Assembly (NCBI GenBank): GCA_024734495.1
Contig: JALMQS010000906.1
Location: forward strand, 310,001-374,000
Direction of reading: 5' to 3'
DNA length: 64,000 bases
DNA from: Forficula auricularia
Taxonomy: Eukaryota; Arthropoda; Insecta; Dermaptera; Forficulidae
The notes under the pieces were generated by a model. The model was not told where the DNA came from. It made no database searches and saw nothing but the letters and a program-made list of their open reading frames with translations. Of the stretch, positions 15,701-23,220 are shown one piece after another. A program made the position numbers and the translations under genes. The number at the start of each line of letters is the position of its first letter. Positions within the stretch are counted from its first letter, which is position 1.

Positions 15701-18700
15701 TCAAATATTTGCATTAGTTTATTAGTTTATTATTTGTACGTCAATATGAAAAGCTTGTTAATATGAAAAAATTGAAATAAAAGGAGTACAATACAATCGT
15801 GTCTGTTAAATAAAACTACCCCCTCCACACTTCCCCCCGTAATTTTTTGTTCACATTTTTTGAAACATTATTATATTTATTGATTTATGGCGATGTTCAA
15901 GCGGGAGGCCCGGGTTCGAGCCTTGCTAGCATATAAAATTTCGGCCGGCTAAATCTCAGCTCCCTCACTAACAGTACTAACAATTTACTGATGTCCTGTC
16001 TAAATGGGTTGTGTTCCTGGTGACAATAAATAAATAAAAAAAAATATATACCTAATGAGAATATTATGCAATTTTTTACGCAATAAAAGTACATATTTGG
16101 ACACATGGTGTCTTTAGCTTACTTTATCAATTTATTTATTTCATAGCACTCCTTCAATTACATAGTATTTTTGTCATCAATTTTAATTTTTTATTGCATA
16201 AAAAATTTATTTTGCCATCTTTTACTGCATATATTTGCATATTTCAACCCATTCTGCATATTTTGGCAGTTTTTACTGCATAAAAATCCGGTCTCTAATA
16301 ATAACATACCTAATTAAAAAAAAAAAATCGAATTATAAAGAGAGGAAGTGGCCTAGTTCGAATTATAGAACCTTCTCTCCTCCTCTTGTTACGAAAAGGA
16401 TTTCGAGTTATCGAGTGTATCAAAATACACAGCATTTTTTCGATTTACCGAAGTTAACAGCTGAAGAGTTCGAATCGAGGGGTGATCCACAATTGGAAGT
16501 AGGTGTAAACCTCTTTGGAAGTATTTTGGAAGTACTTGGAAATATTTGGAATACTTGGAAATATTTGAAAGTACTTGGAAATATTTGAAAATACTTGCAA
16601 ATATTTGGAAGTGCTTGGAAATATTTGGAAGCACTTGGAAATATTTGGAAGCACTTGGAAATATTTGAAAGTACTTGGAAATATTTGAAAGTACTTGCAA
16701 ATATTTGGAAGTGCTTGGAAATATTTGGAAGCACTTGGAAATATTTGGAAGTGCTTGGAAATATTTGGAAGCACTTGGAAATATTTGGAAGTACTTGGAA
16801 ATATTTGAAAGTACTTGGAAATATTTGAAAGTACTTGGAAATATTTGGAAGCACTTGGAAATATTTGGAAGTGGTTGGAAATATTTGGAATTACTTGGAA
16901 ATATTTGGGATTGCTTGGAAATATTTGGAAGTACTTGGAAATATTTGGAAGTACTTGGAAATATTTGAAAGTACTTGCAAATATTTGGAAGTGCTTGGAA
17001 ATATTTGGAAGTGGTTGGAAATATTTGGAAGTACTTGGAAATATTTGGGATTGCTTGGAAATATTTGGAAGTACTTGGAAATATTTGGAAGTACTTGGAA
17101 ATATTTGAAAGTACTTGGAAATATTTGGAAGTGCTTGGAAATATTTGGAAGTGGTTGGAAATATTTGGAATTACTTGGAAATATTTGGGATTGCTTGGAA
17201 ATATTTGGAAGTACTTGGAAATATTTGGAAGTACAAGTGGAAGTAGGTGTACAGCATTTTAGGTCGCGGTTCACCCCTCGGTTCGAATTATTGAGAGTCC
17301 ACTGTAATTATTTCCATAATATGTAAAAATATACTTACTTAACAATTTTAAACATCAAAGAAAATAACCGACAAAATATATCTTGACAATCTTCTAACTC
17401 AAAACACATATTAAAAGATTTGACATAAGCCAAATTTTCCAAAAGATAAAAATATCTTTTAAAAGCAGGGTCTTTGGGATCTTTAAGTCCTCCTAATTGT
17501 TTGATTAAAAATTTAAAAATTGTCTATAAGAAAAAGAGAAAATTAAAAATTAATTAAATTAAAGATAAAATTATCAAATTATATATTGTATATTTACTTT
17601 AACTTGTTCTGGGTCTTTATAAGGTGCTTCAGGAGCATAAACTCTTAAAACATCAGCAATACAACAAGCAATCAGAAGTTGTACATCACGGGATTGGTGC
17701 ATTAGGAAATAATCTTCGGCAAGGTGTAAAGCTAAAGGAATATATTGTTGATACATTCCTTCATCTTGACCCATCGCCTGAAGAGTATGGGCCAAAGTCT
17801 AGAAAAAAATATAATAATGTAAGAAAAAATTATTTATTGATTTTTTTTTTTTTTTTTTTTTTAGGTTAAAAATAAAATAAAATGAGAGAGTCTTCTGTTT
17901 TTTAAATAAAATAATTTTTAATTATTGATTGTATATTAAATATTAAAACACACAAATCTTTAAAAAAAACAATAAAGAACACGTTTATTCGAGACCAAAC
18001 GTTTCGGGAGAATTTCTCCCTTTTACAATGGAAAATTTGTAAAAAAGAAAAAAAAAGTTGCTTCCTCTAAAACAGGTATGGGCAAACTTTGATTAGCTGA
18101 GGGCGTAATTTCGGGACTTAGGGCCAGTTGTATGTCGGTTGGTAAACTCTTTTAATCTTTAACAAAGGGTAAAGCCTTAAAATTCATCTTGTGTCCAATG
18201 GGATGGCCAATCAGATGAAAGTGCCTGTCATCTGATTGACCATCCCATTGGACACAAGATGAATTTTAAGGCTTTACTCTTTGTTAAAGATTAAAAAGAA
18301 TTTACCAACCGACATACAACTGACCCTTAATCAGGTCGTGGGCCGTATGTAAGAAATAAGTAGGTAGTAGTGAATAAAATAGCGATAAAAATTCACACTT
18401 TTTTTATTTATTAATTATAATATTTAGCATAATACAACATAAAAAGCAAATTAACAAAAAAAAGATGGAAAAATCAAATGAAAATTAATGAGAGTTTGAA
18501 GGTGAGAAACAAGATGATCAATATTGGGGTCAATATCACTAGAACATAGGCGCAAAGTGTTTTCTAAATTAACATCTGTAAGCCGAGTACGATGCTTATT
18601 TTTATTAATTTTCATGATTGAAAAAAAGCTGCTCACATTTATACGTACTTGCGAATGTGCAAATTATTTTTCGTGCGAAAACTCTCAGCTATAGATACTT

Positions 18701-20116
18701 TTCTTCGGAAAGGTATGATCTGTAAAATTCGATTAGTGCCACATCCTCAAATTTATGAGTCTTGTTGAAGCTCGATCAACTCCATTTGTAGGTGAACCGG
18801 AACATCTTCCACATTACACTTAAGGATTTGCAAAAATATTGAAAGTGCTATCCATATTCTTAAAATCGGAAAAACGATCAGTGAATTCCTCTGACAGTAG
18901 TTTCAGTTCTTCAGCATAGTTTTAGGTTGGTTGACAAATTCAAAGTAATTACAAATAAACTATGTGTGCTAAATCTTTATTTTTTTGCACGTTATTTGAA
19001 ATTTGTGAATCTCTCGCGGGCCGTATTGAACCTGGCGGAGGTCCAGATCCGGCTCGGGGGTTACCCATATATGCTCTAAAATTTAGGAAGCAACTTGTTT
19101 TTTTCTTTTTTAGAAATTATCCATTGAAAAAGGGAGAAATTCTCCCGAAACGTTTGGTCTCGAATAAACGTGTTCTTGATTGTTTTTTTAAAGATTTGTA
19201 TTTTTTAATATAATAATGTATAGATAGACATGCGTGTCTTTAAGAACGAATCGTATTAATAAATAATGAAAAATTTGACTATTTAAAAATTAAAATAAAT
19301 ATGAATAGCAATTTGAACCGCGAAAGTTAAATAATATGATCAATAATTTCTTATGTTAATTCTACATATTAGAAAATTATTTTATTATTTTTTGAAAAGG
19401 GAAAATAAATTGAGCATCCGACGGGATTCAAACCCGCGTCTCTCTCTTTTACGCGAAGAGCGGCTTACCAACTAGCCTACGGATCCTCCCGCCAGAAAAG
19501 CTCTTTAGATTGAATGTCATTTTTCCTTTTCGCGTTCCTTTTCTATTTAAAGTATAGTTACTTGTGTTTTTGGACAAATTAACTTTTAAACTTTTAGTGG
19601 GGGGGGGGATCTGTAGGCTAGTTGGTAATCCGCTCTTCGCGTAAAAGAAGGAGACACGGGTTCGAATCCTGCTGGATGCTCAATTTATTTTTCCTTTTCA
19701 AAAAATAATAAAATAATTTTCTAATATGTAGAATTAACATAAGAAATTATTGATCATATTATTTAACTTTCGCTTTAAGAAAAAATTAAAACTAAAAGTT
19801 TAAAAGTTAATTTGTCTAAAAATATTACTAACTTTTTTAATTAGAATTATGAGAATTTTAGTTCTATTTATCTGAATTCAAAAATATGTAAATGAAAAAA
19901 GCAAATTACCGAAATATGATCAAATAATGGAATAAAAATAATCTAATCCTATTGGTGGTAAATTTAGAGAAAAAAAAATTCAAGTCTATACTAAGTGTAT
20001 TTAAATATTAATTAGAAAGTGTGTTTATATACCTTAAGCCTTCGAATAAGTTCATCAGAGCCCAGGTCGTCAGTGACAGGCCTACAGCCTTGCGGATAAA
20101 CAATATCATGTGGCAT
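706..20116 (-). CDS. Pds5: PDS5 cohesin-associated HEAT-repeat protein, N-terminal 745 codons (partial)
   Basis: Cohesin-binding regulator of sister-chromatid cohesion, acting in the nucleus with WAPL and cohesin. Exons in transcript order: 20116-20033, 17798-17598, 17523-17339, 15045-14838, 13265-13006, 11043-10797, 8779-8656, 6164-5990, 3954-3717, 2783-2670, 2581-2477, 999-706. All have AG acceptors and GT donors and the phases join without a break, giving 2235 nt. Family-typical stretches seen are YPQG near residue 8, [13 protein letters not shown] near 80-92, [39 protein letters not shown] and DRLLVER. The chosen ATG has an in-frame TGA six bases upstream; a pyrimidine-rich AG just upstream suggests a non-coding first exon. 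No frameshift or stop was found, so the gene looks intact. Vertebrate PDS5 is about 1300-1450 aa, so roughly the C-terminal half lies beyond base 1. The introns are filled with mobile elements. Confidence 0.93.
1579..2257. mobile_element. TTAA-flanked terminal-inverted-repeat element in a PDS5 intron
   Basis: The left end TTAAGAACGTTCCCTAATA is mirrored by the right end TATTAGGGAACGTCCTTAA. Both sit on TTAA, the usual piggyBac-type target, so a non-autonomous element is likely. No transposase frame was seen. The rest of this intron (1000-2476) is AT-rich with nothing else recognised. Confidence 0.55.
2895..3630. repeat. Long inverted repeat (fold-back element) with tRNA-like arm
   Basis: The left arm (about 2895-3045) contains TTAACCTTCCAGCGGGCG and the right arm (about 3480-3625) contains CGCCCGCTGGAAGGTTAA. 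The sequence AATTTAAAGGCC / GGCCTTTAAATT also pairs. The arm carries a GAGTCGAACCC-like motif resembling a tRNA T-loop (B box) on the minus strand, so it may descend from a SINE. It lies in the PDS5 intron between 2783 and 3717. Confidence 0.55.
4043..4783. mobile_element. hAT-type MITE, family TAGAGACCGGAT
   Basis: Ends TAGAGACCGGAT and ATCCGGTCTCTA are inverted and flanked by a perfect 8-bp duplication ATTATAAT (4035-4042 and 4784-4791). Eight-base target duplications are typical of hAT transposons. The interior has many ATGCA-type words near both ends, a CA microsatellite near 4280 and no transposase. A second copy is at 15331-16297 and a decayed relic at about 13563-13655. Confidence 0.85.
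5036..5100 (-). repeat. tRNA-like SINE fragment
   Basis: On the minus strand the sequence GGTCCCGGGTTCGCTCCCC resembles a T-arm with a B box. It abuts the left arm of the neighbouring inverted repeat. Too short to classify; not a complete cloverleaf. Confidence 0.3.
5108..5590. repeat. Long inverted repeat (fold-back MITE)
   Basis: The left arm contains AATTGTTTTTGATCGCG and the right arm CGCGATCAAAAACAATT. Inner arms pair GGTTGAGTCTATTGGAGTC with GACTCCAATAGCCTCAACC and flank a unique centre of about 200 bases. AT dinucleotide runs sit in both arms. It lies in the PDS5 intron between 3954 and 5990. Confidence 0.7.
6440..7267 (-). pseudogene. LINE reverse transcriptase C-terminal part, 5'-truncated and frameshifted
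   Basis: The minus strand encodes [11 protein letters not shown] (reverse transcriptase YxDD catalytic motif, near 7243), then [18 protein letters not shown], and after a frameshift near 7010 [36 protein letters not shown] and [20 protein letters not shown]. This layout matches the end of ORF2 in Jockey/CR1-type non-LTR elements. There is no endonuclease domain and the frame is broken, so it is dead. It sits in a PDS5 intron in the same orientation as the gene. Confidence 0.8.
7580..7762 (-). pseudogene. Second fragment of the same LINE type
   Basis: The minus strand encodes [20 protein letters not shown], closely matching the C-terminal [17 protein letters not shown] of the LINE just upstream. 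A short independent relic of the same family. The stretch 7268-7579 between them holds nothing recognised. Confidence 0.6.
7788..8517. mobile_element. Probable terminal-inverted-repeat element with GTTAAA-rich interior
   Basis: The left end, TCTCTAAAAACAAACATTAA followed by TATTTAACATC, is imperfectly mirrored by the right end GATGTTAAAAGTTAACG followed by TTTTTGCTTAGA. The interior is full of GTTAA/TTAAC words. No protein was recognised. Boundaries are approximate. Confidence 0.4.
8935..9085 (-). repeat. Possible tRNA-like repeat
   Basis: CAGGGAATCAAACTTG and a later AGCTACCAGACGGAGC suggest, on the minus strand, a degenerate tRNA-derived head (B box and A box). It is weak and may be chance. 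The surrounding 8780-9300 is otherwise unremarkable AT-rich intron. Confidence 0.25.
9328..9645 (+). repeat. Two tRNA-derived SINE copies in direct orientation
   Basis: Two near-identical copies (about 9328-9415 and 9560-9645) share GTGAGCTGACTGCCCGGAAA, GTTAGTTCTCAGGTTCGACT and GATATCGCAATTTAATAATA. GGTTCGACTC fits a pol III B box, so a tRNA-derived SINE is likely. The second copy ends GGGGATGAATCCCCTC, a small hairpin. The spacing may reflect a local duplication. Confidence 0.6.
9809..9948. mobile_element. Short hairpin MITE
   Basis: GAATTGGCTAAGGGGCCAGT pairs with ACTGGCCCCTTAGCCAATTC, and AAGTTGAAATAAAAGCCAAC pairs with GTTGGCTTTTATTTCAACTT. Almost the whole unit folds into one hairpin. 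It lies in the PDS5 intron between 8779 and 10797. A long frame across it reads the hairpin and is not a gene. Confidence 0.75.
10590..10695 (+). repeat. Single diverged unit of the 118-bp Helitron-associated repeat
   Basis: Carries AACTCAACCAAATTTTG, TATACATAATC and CCCAAAATGGGGGGG, matching the units at 84-408 and 12411-12755. It ends about 100 bases from PDS5 exon 10797-11043. Confidence 0.65.
11240..11770. mobile_element. TTAA-flanked MITE, copy 1 of a 0.52-kb family
   Basis: Left end TAAGGAGGTTCTTTCGCGAC and right end GTGAAAGAACTACCTTAA are inverted. The interior contains AAAAAGTTTTAGCCTCGTAA and TAAATCGTCTTCAAATTTT. It matches copies at 13950-14465 and 46984-47506 along the full length. 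TTAA at the borders suggests piggyBac-type mobilisation. No transposase. Confidence 0.75.
12411..12839 (+). mobile_element. Non-autonomous Helitron with 118-bp tandem repeats and 3' terminus
   Basis: Three units of the 118-bp repeat (12411-12755) are followed by GGTCCAGGGCCCTGGC and the terminal hairpin GCCACCGAAGGCGGGC, then CAG CTAG before T. This matches the 3' ends at 677, 28933, 37909 and 50988. The 5' end is not clear; 11771-12410 is AT-rich with nothing else recognised. Confidence 0.65.
13563..13655 (-). mobile_element. Decayed relic of the TAGAGACCGGAT hAT-MITE
   Basis: Repeated TGCATATTT words and the run TTTTTAGTGCTTATGGATCC resemble, in inverse, the end of the copies at 4043 and 15331 (GCATAAAAATCCGGTCTC). 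No clean ends or duplication remain. Confidence 0.4.
13950..14465. mobile_element. TTAA-flanked MITE, copy 2
   Basis: Begins TTAAGGAGGTTCTTTCGC and ends GTGAAAGAACTACCTTAA, exactly bounded by TTAA on both sides. The interior is nearly identical to 11240-11770. It lies in the PDS5 intron between 13265 and 14838. Confidence 0.8.
15331..16297. mobile_element. hAT-type MITE, family TAGAGACCGGAT, second copy
   Basis: Ends TAGAGACCGGATTCCTATGC and AAAATCCGGTCTCTA are flanked by a perfect 8-bp duplication ATAATAAC (15323-15330, 16298-16305). It is longer than the 4043 copy partly because a SINE lies inside. Inserted in the pogo-like element. Confidence 0.85.
15885..16052 (+). repeat. tRNA-derived SINE
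   Basis: GGCCCGGGTTCGAGCCTTGC provides a B box. It is followed by a tRNA-unrelated body ending in an AATAAATAAATAAAA tail. The 5' part with the A box is incomplete. Nested in the hAT-type MITE. Confidence 0.55.
16476..17280. mobile_element. hAT-type MITE whose interior is a 20-bp minisatellite
   Basis: The termini CGAGGGGTGA and TCACCCCTCG are inverted and flanked by a perfect 8-bp duplication GTTCGAAT (16468-16475, 17281-17288). Inner ends share GGAAGTAGGTGTA. About 36 units of GGAAATATTTGGAAGTACTT fill 16511-17234. Variant units (GTGGTTGG at 16871, 17011, 17151; GGGATTGCTTGG near 16909, 17049, 17189) recur every 140 bases, a seven-unit higher-order repeat. Frames on both strands stay open because the unit lacks stops; they are not genes. 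Related copies: 30559-30908 (about 13 units) and 36660-36799 (no array). Confidence 0.88.
18073..19073 (-). mobile_element. hAT transposon relic with transposase C-terminal remnant
   Basis: It starts CAGGTATGGGCAAACTTTG and ends GGGGTTACCCATATATG, with a perfect 8-bp duplication CTCTAAAA (18065-18072, 19074-19081). On the minus strand 18636-18451 reads [20 protein letters not shown] then [20 protein letters not shown], which matches the C-terminal dimerisation region of hAT transposases of the GTF2IRD2/FAM200-like type. The rest is decayed and a fold-back MITE is inserted at 18118. Confidence 0.8.
18118..18330. mobile_element. Fold-back MITE (near-perfect hairpin)
   Basis: TTAGGGCCAGTTGTATGTCG pairs with CGACATACAACTGACCCTTA, and pairing continues through GTCCAATGGGATGGCCAATC almost to the centre near 18222. 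Inserted in the hAT relic. Confidence 0.8.
19270..19830. repeat. Inverted repeat with head-to-head tRNA-like units
   Basis: Arms at about 19310-19495 and 19605-19790 pair through AAATAATATGATCAATAATT and the tRNA-like segments. On the minus strand 19486-19412 folds as a cloverleaf: D-stem GGCT/AGCC, anticodon stem CTCTT/AAGAG with loop CGCGTAA, and T-arm GCGGG-TTTGAAT-CCCGT. Position 33 is not T and the acceptor stem has a mismatch, so a working tRNA is unlikely. The plus copy is at 19607-19681. This looks like two tRNA-derived SINEs head to head or a fold-back element that picked up a tRNA. Confidence 0.65.
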
Positions 20117-20483
20117 TGCTCAAGAGTTTTAAAAAACCATCCAAACCCTTAAAGAAAAAGAAAAAATTATTAAAAATGTATTTTTTTTTTTTTTTTTTTT
20201 ATTATTCTAGGATAAATAAATATAAAGTGTAATAATAAAGAATACTCTAAGTGTGTGGAATATGAAAAATATTTGATGACCTATGTCTGAAGGAAATTCT
20301 GAAAGAAGGACATTAATAACAACGAAGAAAACAAAAAAATGATGGGTCAAATCGAGATGCAGAAGGATACTCCGAGAAAGGTCAAAGAACCCGGCAACTA
20401 TTCTGCAGAGGAGAAAAGTAAAAGTTCAAATTGCCGATAAAAGCTGCCTATAAATTTCTAAAGAAATAACGAGAAAGTGTTAT

Positions 20484-20957
20484 TTAAGGTAGTTGTTTCG
20501 CGACAATACTAGCAAAAAGTTAATGCTAGAGTATATAGAACAAAAAGGATTCTTAATTCATAAGCCCAAAACTTTTTGCTGTTTATGTACCACTACTAGC
20601 CAATTCCGTGATCCTTTGACAAATCTGGCAACACTGTCTGAGCTTGTATATATTTTATCATAGAAATGTCAGATAAAGTATATTATAAAGGAAGATTTAT
20701 AAAACAAAAAATTCTTAATAAGCGATTGAAAGCTGTTCCGACAATGCCTGAAGAGAAAAAACGTGAAAAAAATACTAAAGTTAAGCCACTTTTTAGGTTA
20801 AATACATGCGTTGTTGCCAGCTTGTTTTTAGTGTAAATTTTTCTTTATACATTTTTCATTATTTATTCATTAATATCTCAGAAACTTTGTTGTAACTATG
20901 AATTAAAATTTTCTTAAAAAATGTATTAGTTATTGTTTAATGTTGGTTTAGTTTTTT
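20484..20957 (+). mobile_element. TTAA-type element, truncated, with a conserved small frame
   Basis: Starts TTAAGGTAGTTGTTTCGCGA after a TTAA target and matches the complete inverted copy at 38570-39256 until about 20957, where it is cut by the next fold-back element. It contains a 56-codon frame (20666-20836). Confidence 0.6.
20666..20836 (+). CDS. Small frame inside a transposable element, 56 codons
   Basis: Product begins MSDKVYYKGRFIKQKILNKR. The copy on the other strand (39084-38974) begins MSEKVHYEGRFIKQKVLNKR, with mostly conservative changes. This suggests a coding origin, perhaps the first exon of an autonomous element's transposase or a captured host exon. Lysine-rich, no membrane segment except a hydrophobic end (VVASLFLV) in this copy only. 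Function unknown; probably not expressed as a gene. Confidence 0.35.
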   Translation: MSDKVYYKGRFIKQKILNKRLKAVPTMPEEKKREKNTKVKPLFRLNTCVVASLFLV

Positions 20958-21495
20958 AGGTACTTACGTATTAACGCCACCGCAGCTACAGATTTGGCGG
21001 TTTTTAAATTTCGCCAATCTACACCTAAAATTTTTGAGATAAATCATAAAATAGAATAAATCAGTTGAATAAATTAGTTCCCCTCTGTCAAAAAACAACT
21101 TGAATAGGTTCGGTTTATGATCTCGGTTTGATTAGATAAAAAATGGGTTCCCAAACAAACCTTGCAAACAACTTGAATAGGTTCAGTTTATGATCTCGGT
21201 TCGATTAGATAAAAAAATGCGTTCCCAAACAAACCTTGCGGTGGTGTTAATGTACCCGCATTTTTATCTAATCAAACCGAGATCATAAAAAGAACCTATT
21301 CAAGTTGTTTGCAAGGTTTGTTTGGGAAGGCATTTTTTATTTAATCGAACCGATATCATAAACCGAACCTATTCAAGTTGTTTTTGACAGAGGGAACTGA
21401 TTTATTCTATTTTATCATTTATCTCAAAAATTTTAGGAGTAGATTGGCCAAATTTAAAATCCGCCAAATCTGTAGCTGTGGTGGCCCAGTACCCG
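20958..21495. mobile_element. Fold-back element with internal copies of its own end
   Basis: CACCGCAGCTACAGATTTGG pairs with CCAAATCTGTAGCTGTGGTG. Inside, TTGAATAGGTTCGGTTTATG occurs twice in tandem and twice inverted, and GCGGTGGTGTTAATGTACCC near 21239 repeats the terminal sequence. It looks like two elements joined or a rearranged duplicate. It truncates the TTAA element at 20484. Confidence 0.65.
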
Positions 21496-21499
21496 TTTC

Positions 21500-22150
21500 T
21501 TTTTCTGTTACAATTAAATCAAGAACCAAGATAAGAACAATTTTTTATTTATAGAAAATGCCTTCTGTCAAAAACTGATATCCTACATCTGATCTCAACT
21601 TATGACTCTATATACCTTGCATCGTTTGGAAGAATATACATATATATTAGAAAGTAGTGAAATAACATTCGTTTCAATGAGGAATTTAAAAATATACCAT
21701 CGAAACTCATATACATAATATGTATAATGTCTGTCAATTGAGTCATTTCGTGATAAATAATATAATATTTATTTGTTATGACTGATGTTATGATGTAACT
21801 AATGAGATTTGTTTAATTTGTTTAGCTGCTGATGATGGAACAATTGTCTGATTATGAAATGAAAGATTCTTAAAAATAAAATTTCTAAATTGAATTTTAC
21901 CAGCTAGTCAAGTATATATCTTCTTTTCTTAATAAGAAAAAAAAACATCAAACTGAGCAAATACATAAGAAAAAAAAATGGTTAGTTAAAATTTTTGCTA
22001 TTAAAAAAAAATAATAATCCATGGAAACCTAATTTTGTTTAATAATAAGTCTATTTATGTATTTTTTCATTTAAATTAGCATGTATTCTATGTTGCTGTC
22101 TAACTACAAATCAAATTTTGTCCTGAAGTTTTCTTTTTATCATCAATATT
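21500..22150. other. AT-rich intergenic stretch, nothing recognised
   Basis: No coding segment, repeat end or RNA gene could be supported. It separates the fold-back element from the left TTLL arm. Confidence 0.5.
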
Positions 22151-22154
22151 TTAT

Positions 22155-22995
22155 CTTATGAAAATTTATTTTTGTTAAAAAGTGGTCAAACTTGATGAAT
22201 TTTGGGACGGATAAATTAATCCTAATTACCTCTATGTTTCACCTCCCAATCCCTTTAATAATCCATCATGCAATGAAACATTTCTGATTTCGATTTTGCG
22301 TGCCTAGGATGTACATGTGAAGTACAATTCTGCCCATGCAAATGGCACTCTTGAGCCTTTTTCTCATCGATGAGATGTGGTAGTGGATGACACTTCTCTG
22401 AATCGATCACCTTCCAGAGGCAGATCCAATATTTTGAATGTATCGATTACAAGAGATCGTTTAATTTCTTTATCCATTTTTGTATCTGAATGAAAACTGG
22501 GAGAATGATTCATTTCTAGAAGATATGGTTTTAAATTGTGGTCCATCGAAACCTAAGAGCTCAAAACATCCATAAAAATAGTCATGTTGGTGAAAAGCTG
22601 ATCGGTATGAGTGGCTTAAAACTGGATGTGCTGAGATAATGGTTTTAATTATCACTTCATCAATATTTTTCCATAATGTTTTTACGTCCATAACACGAGA
22701 CTCCATTATTTTTACCAGCGTTGAAATGCAACGTTTTGGTCCTCAATATTCCATCTGTAACATAGGAGCGACTATGTTTATTAACAGCGCAATTTGTAAG
22801 ACGCATTCAAACAGTTTGGCTATTAACGAAATTTGGTTCATGATATCGGCTAGTAGCAAATCTAGCCAAACCTTCGATATATACGAAAATTCTTAAAGGG
22901 TCACAAGATGTTATCAAAATGTACAATCCCAAATCAAACTTGTGGCCATCAATTAGATAAGGCCTTGATACATATTCCTGACATATCATAATCAT
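22155..22995 (-). pseudogene. TTLL-type tubulin polyglutamylase pseudogene, left arm
   Basis: Minus-strand reading gives EYVSRPYLIDGHKFDLGLYI, LITSCDPLRIFVYIEGLARF, VNKHSRSYVTDG, NIDEVIIKTIISAHPVLSHS and LKPYLLEMNHSPSF. These are hallmarks of the ATP-grasp domain of TTLL6/TTLL13-type enzymes that add glutamate chains to tubulin; the E and N of LLEMNHSPSF match the metal-binding motif. A TGA in the VNSQTV region (about 22808) and at least two frameshifts (near 22690 and 22545) kill it. No introns interrupt the domain, so a retrocopy or single large exon is possible. It is inverted relative to 23220-24063. Confidence 0.85.
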
Positions 22996-23220
22996 GAATG
23001 ATATGTCAGGAATGAATGATCATAATCATGAATGATATGTCAGGAATATGTATCAAGGCCTTATCTAATTGATGGCTAGAAATTTGATTTGAGATTGTAC
23101 GAAAAATTTTAAAGGGTCACAAGATGTTATCAAAGTGTACAATCTCAAATCAAACTTGTAGCCATCAATTAGATAAGGCCTTGATACATATTACACTTTG
23201 ATAACATCTTGTGACCCTTT
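22960..23220. repeat. Snap-back centre between the TTLL arms
   Basis: Segments containing TATCAAGGCCTTATCTAATT, GGTCACAAGATGTTATCAAA and AATGATATGTCAGGAAT occur here in alternating orientations: inverted at 22975-23060, direct again at 23110-23190, inverted again at 23190-23220. Repeated template switching during replication or repair would give this pattern. Confidence 0.8.

Larger units (their letters stand above)
15144..17304. mobile_element. pogo/Tigger-like MITE carrying nested insertions
   Basis: The left end CAGTAGACTCTCGACAATTC and the right end TTATTGAGAGTCCACTG are inverted, and TA dinucleotides flank both ends (15142-15143, 17305-17306). CAGTnGACTCTCG ends with TA targets fit pogo-like elements of the Tc1/mariner group. 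Removing the two nested hAT-type MITEs leaves about 370 bases, too short for a transposase. It sits between PDS5 exons 15045 and 17339. A related end is visible near 36160-36225. Confidence 0.7.
17952..19200. mobile_element. Outer inverted-repeat element around a hAT relic
   Basis: The left arm (17952-18033) and right arm (19122-19200) pair over about 80 bases, for example CGAGACCAAACGTTTCGGGA with TCCCGAAACGTTTGGTCTCG. The hAT relic at 18073-19073 is inserted inside. It lies in PDS5 intron 1 between 17798 and 20033. Confidence 0.7.

Noticed and set aside
16389..17326. Long overlapping open frames on both strands (up to 163 codons, WKYLEV/KYFQVL-type repeats)
   Set aside because: They read a 20-bp minisatellite without stop words; several frames on both strands are open at once, and the repeat lies inside a MITE with target duplications.
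19412..19486. Functional tRNA gene on the minus strand
   Set aside because: Cloverleaf is fair, but base 33 is not T, the acceptor stem has a mismatch and the unit lies in an inverted repeat with a second decayed copy; kept as a tRNA-like repeat.
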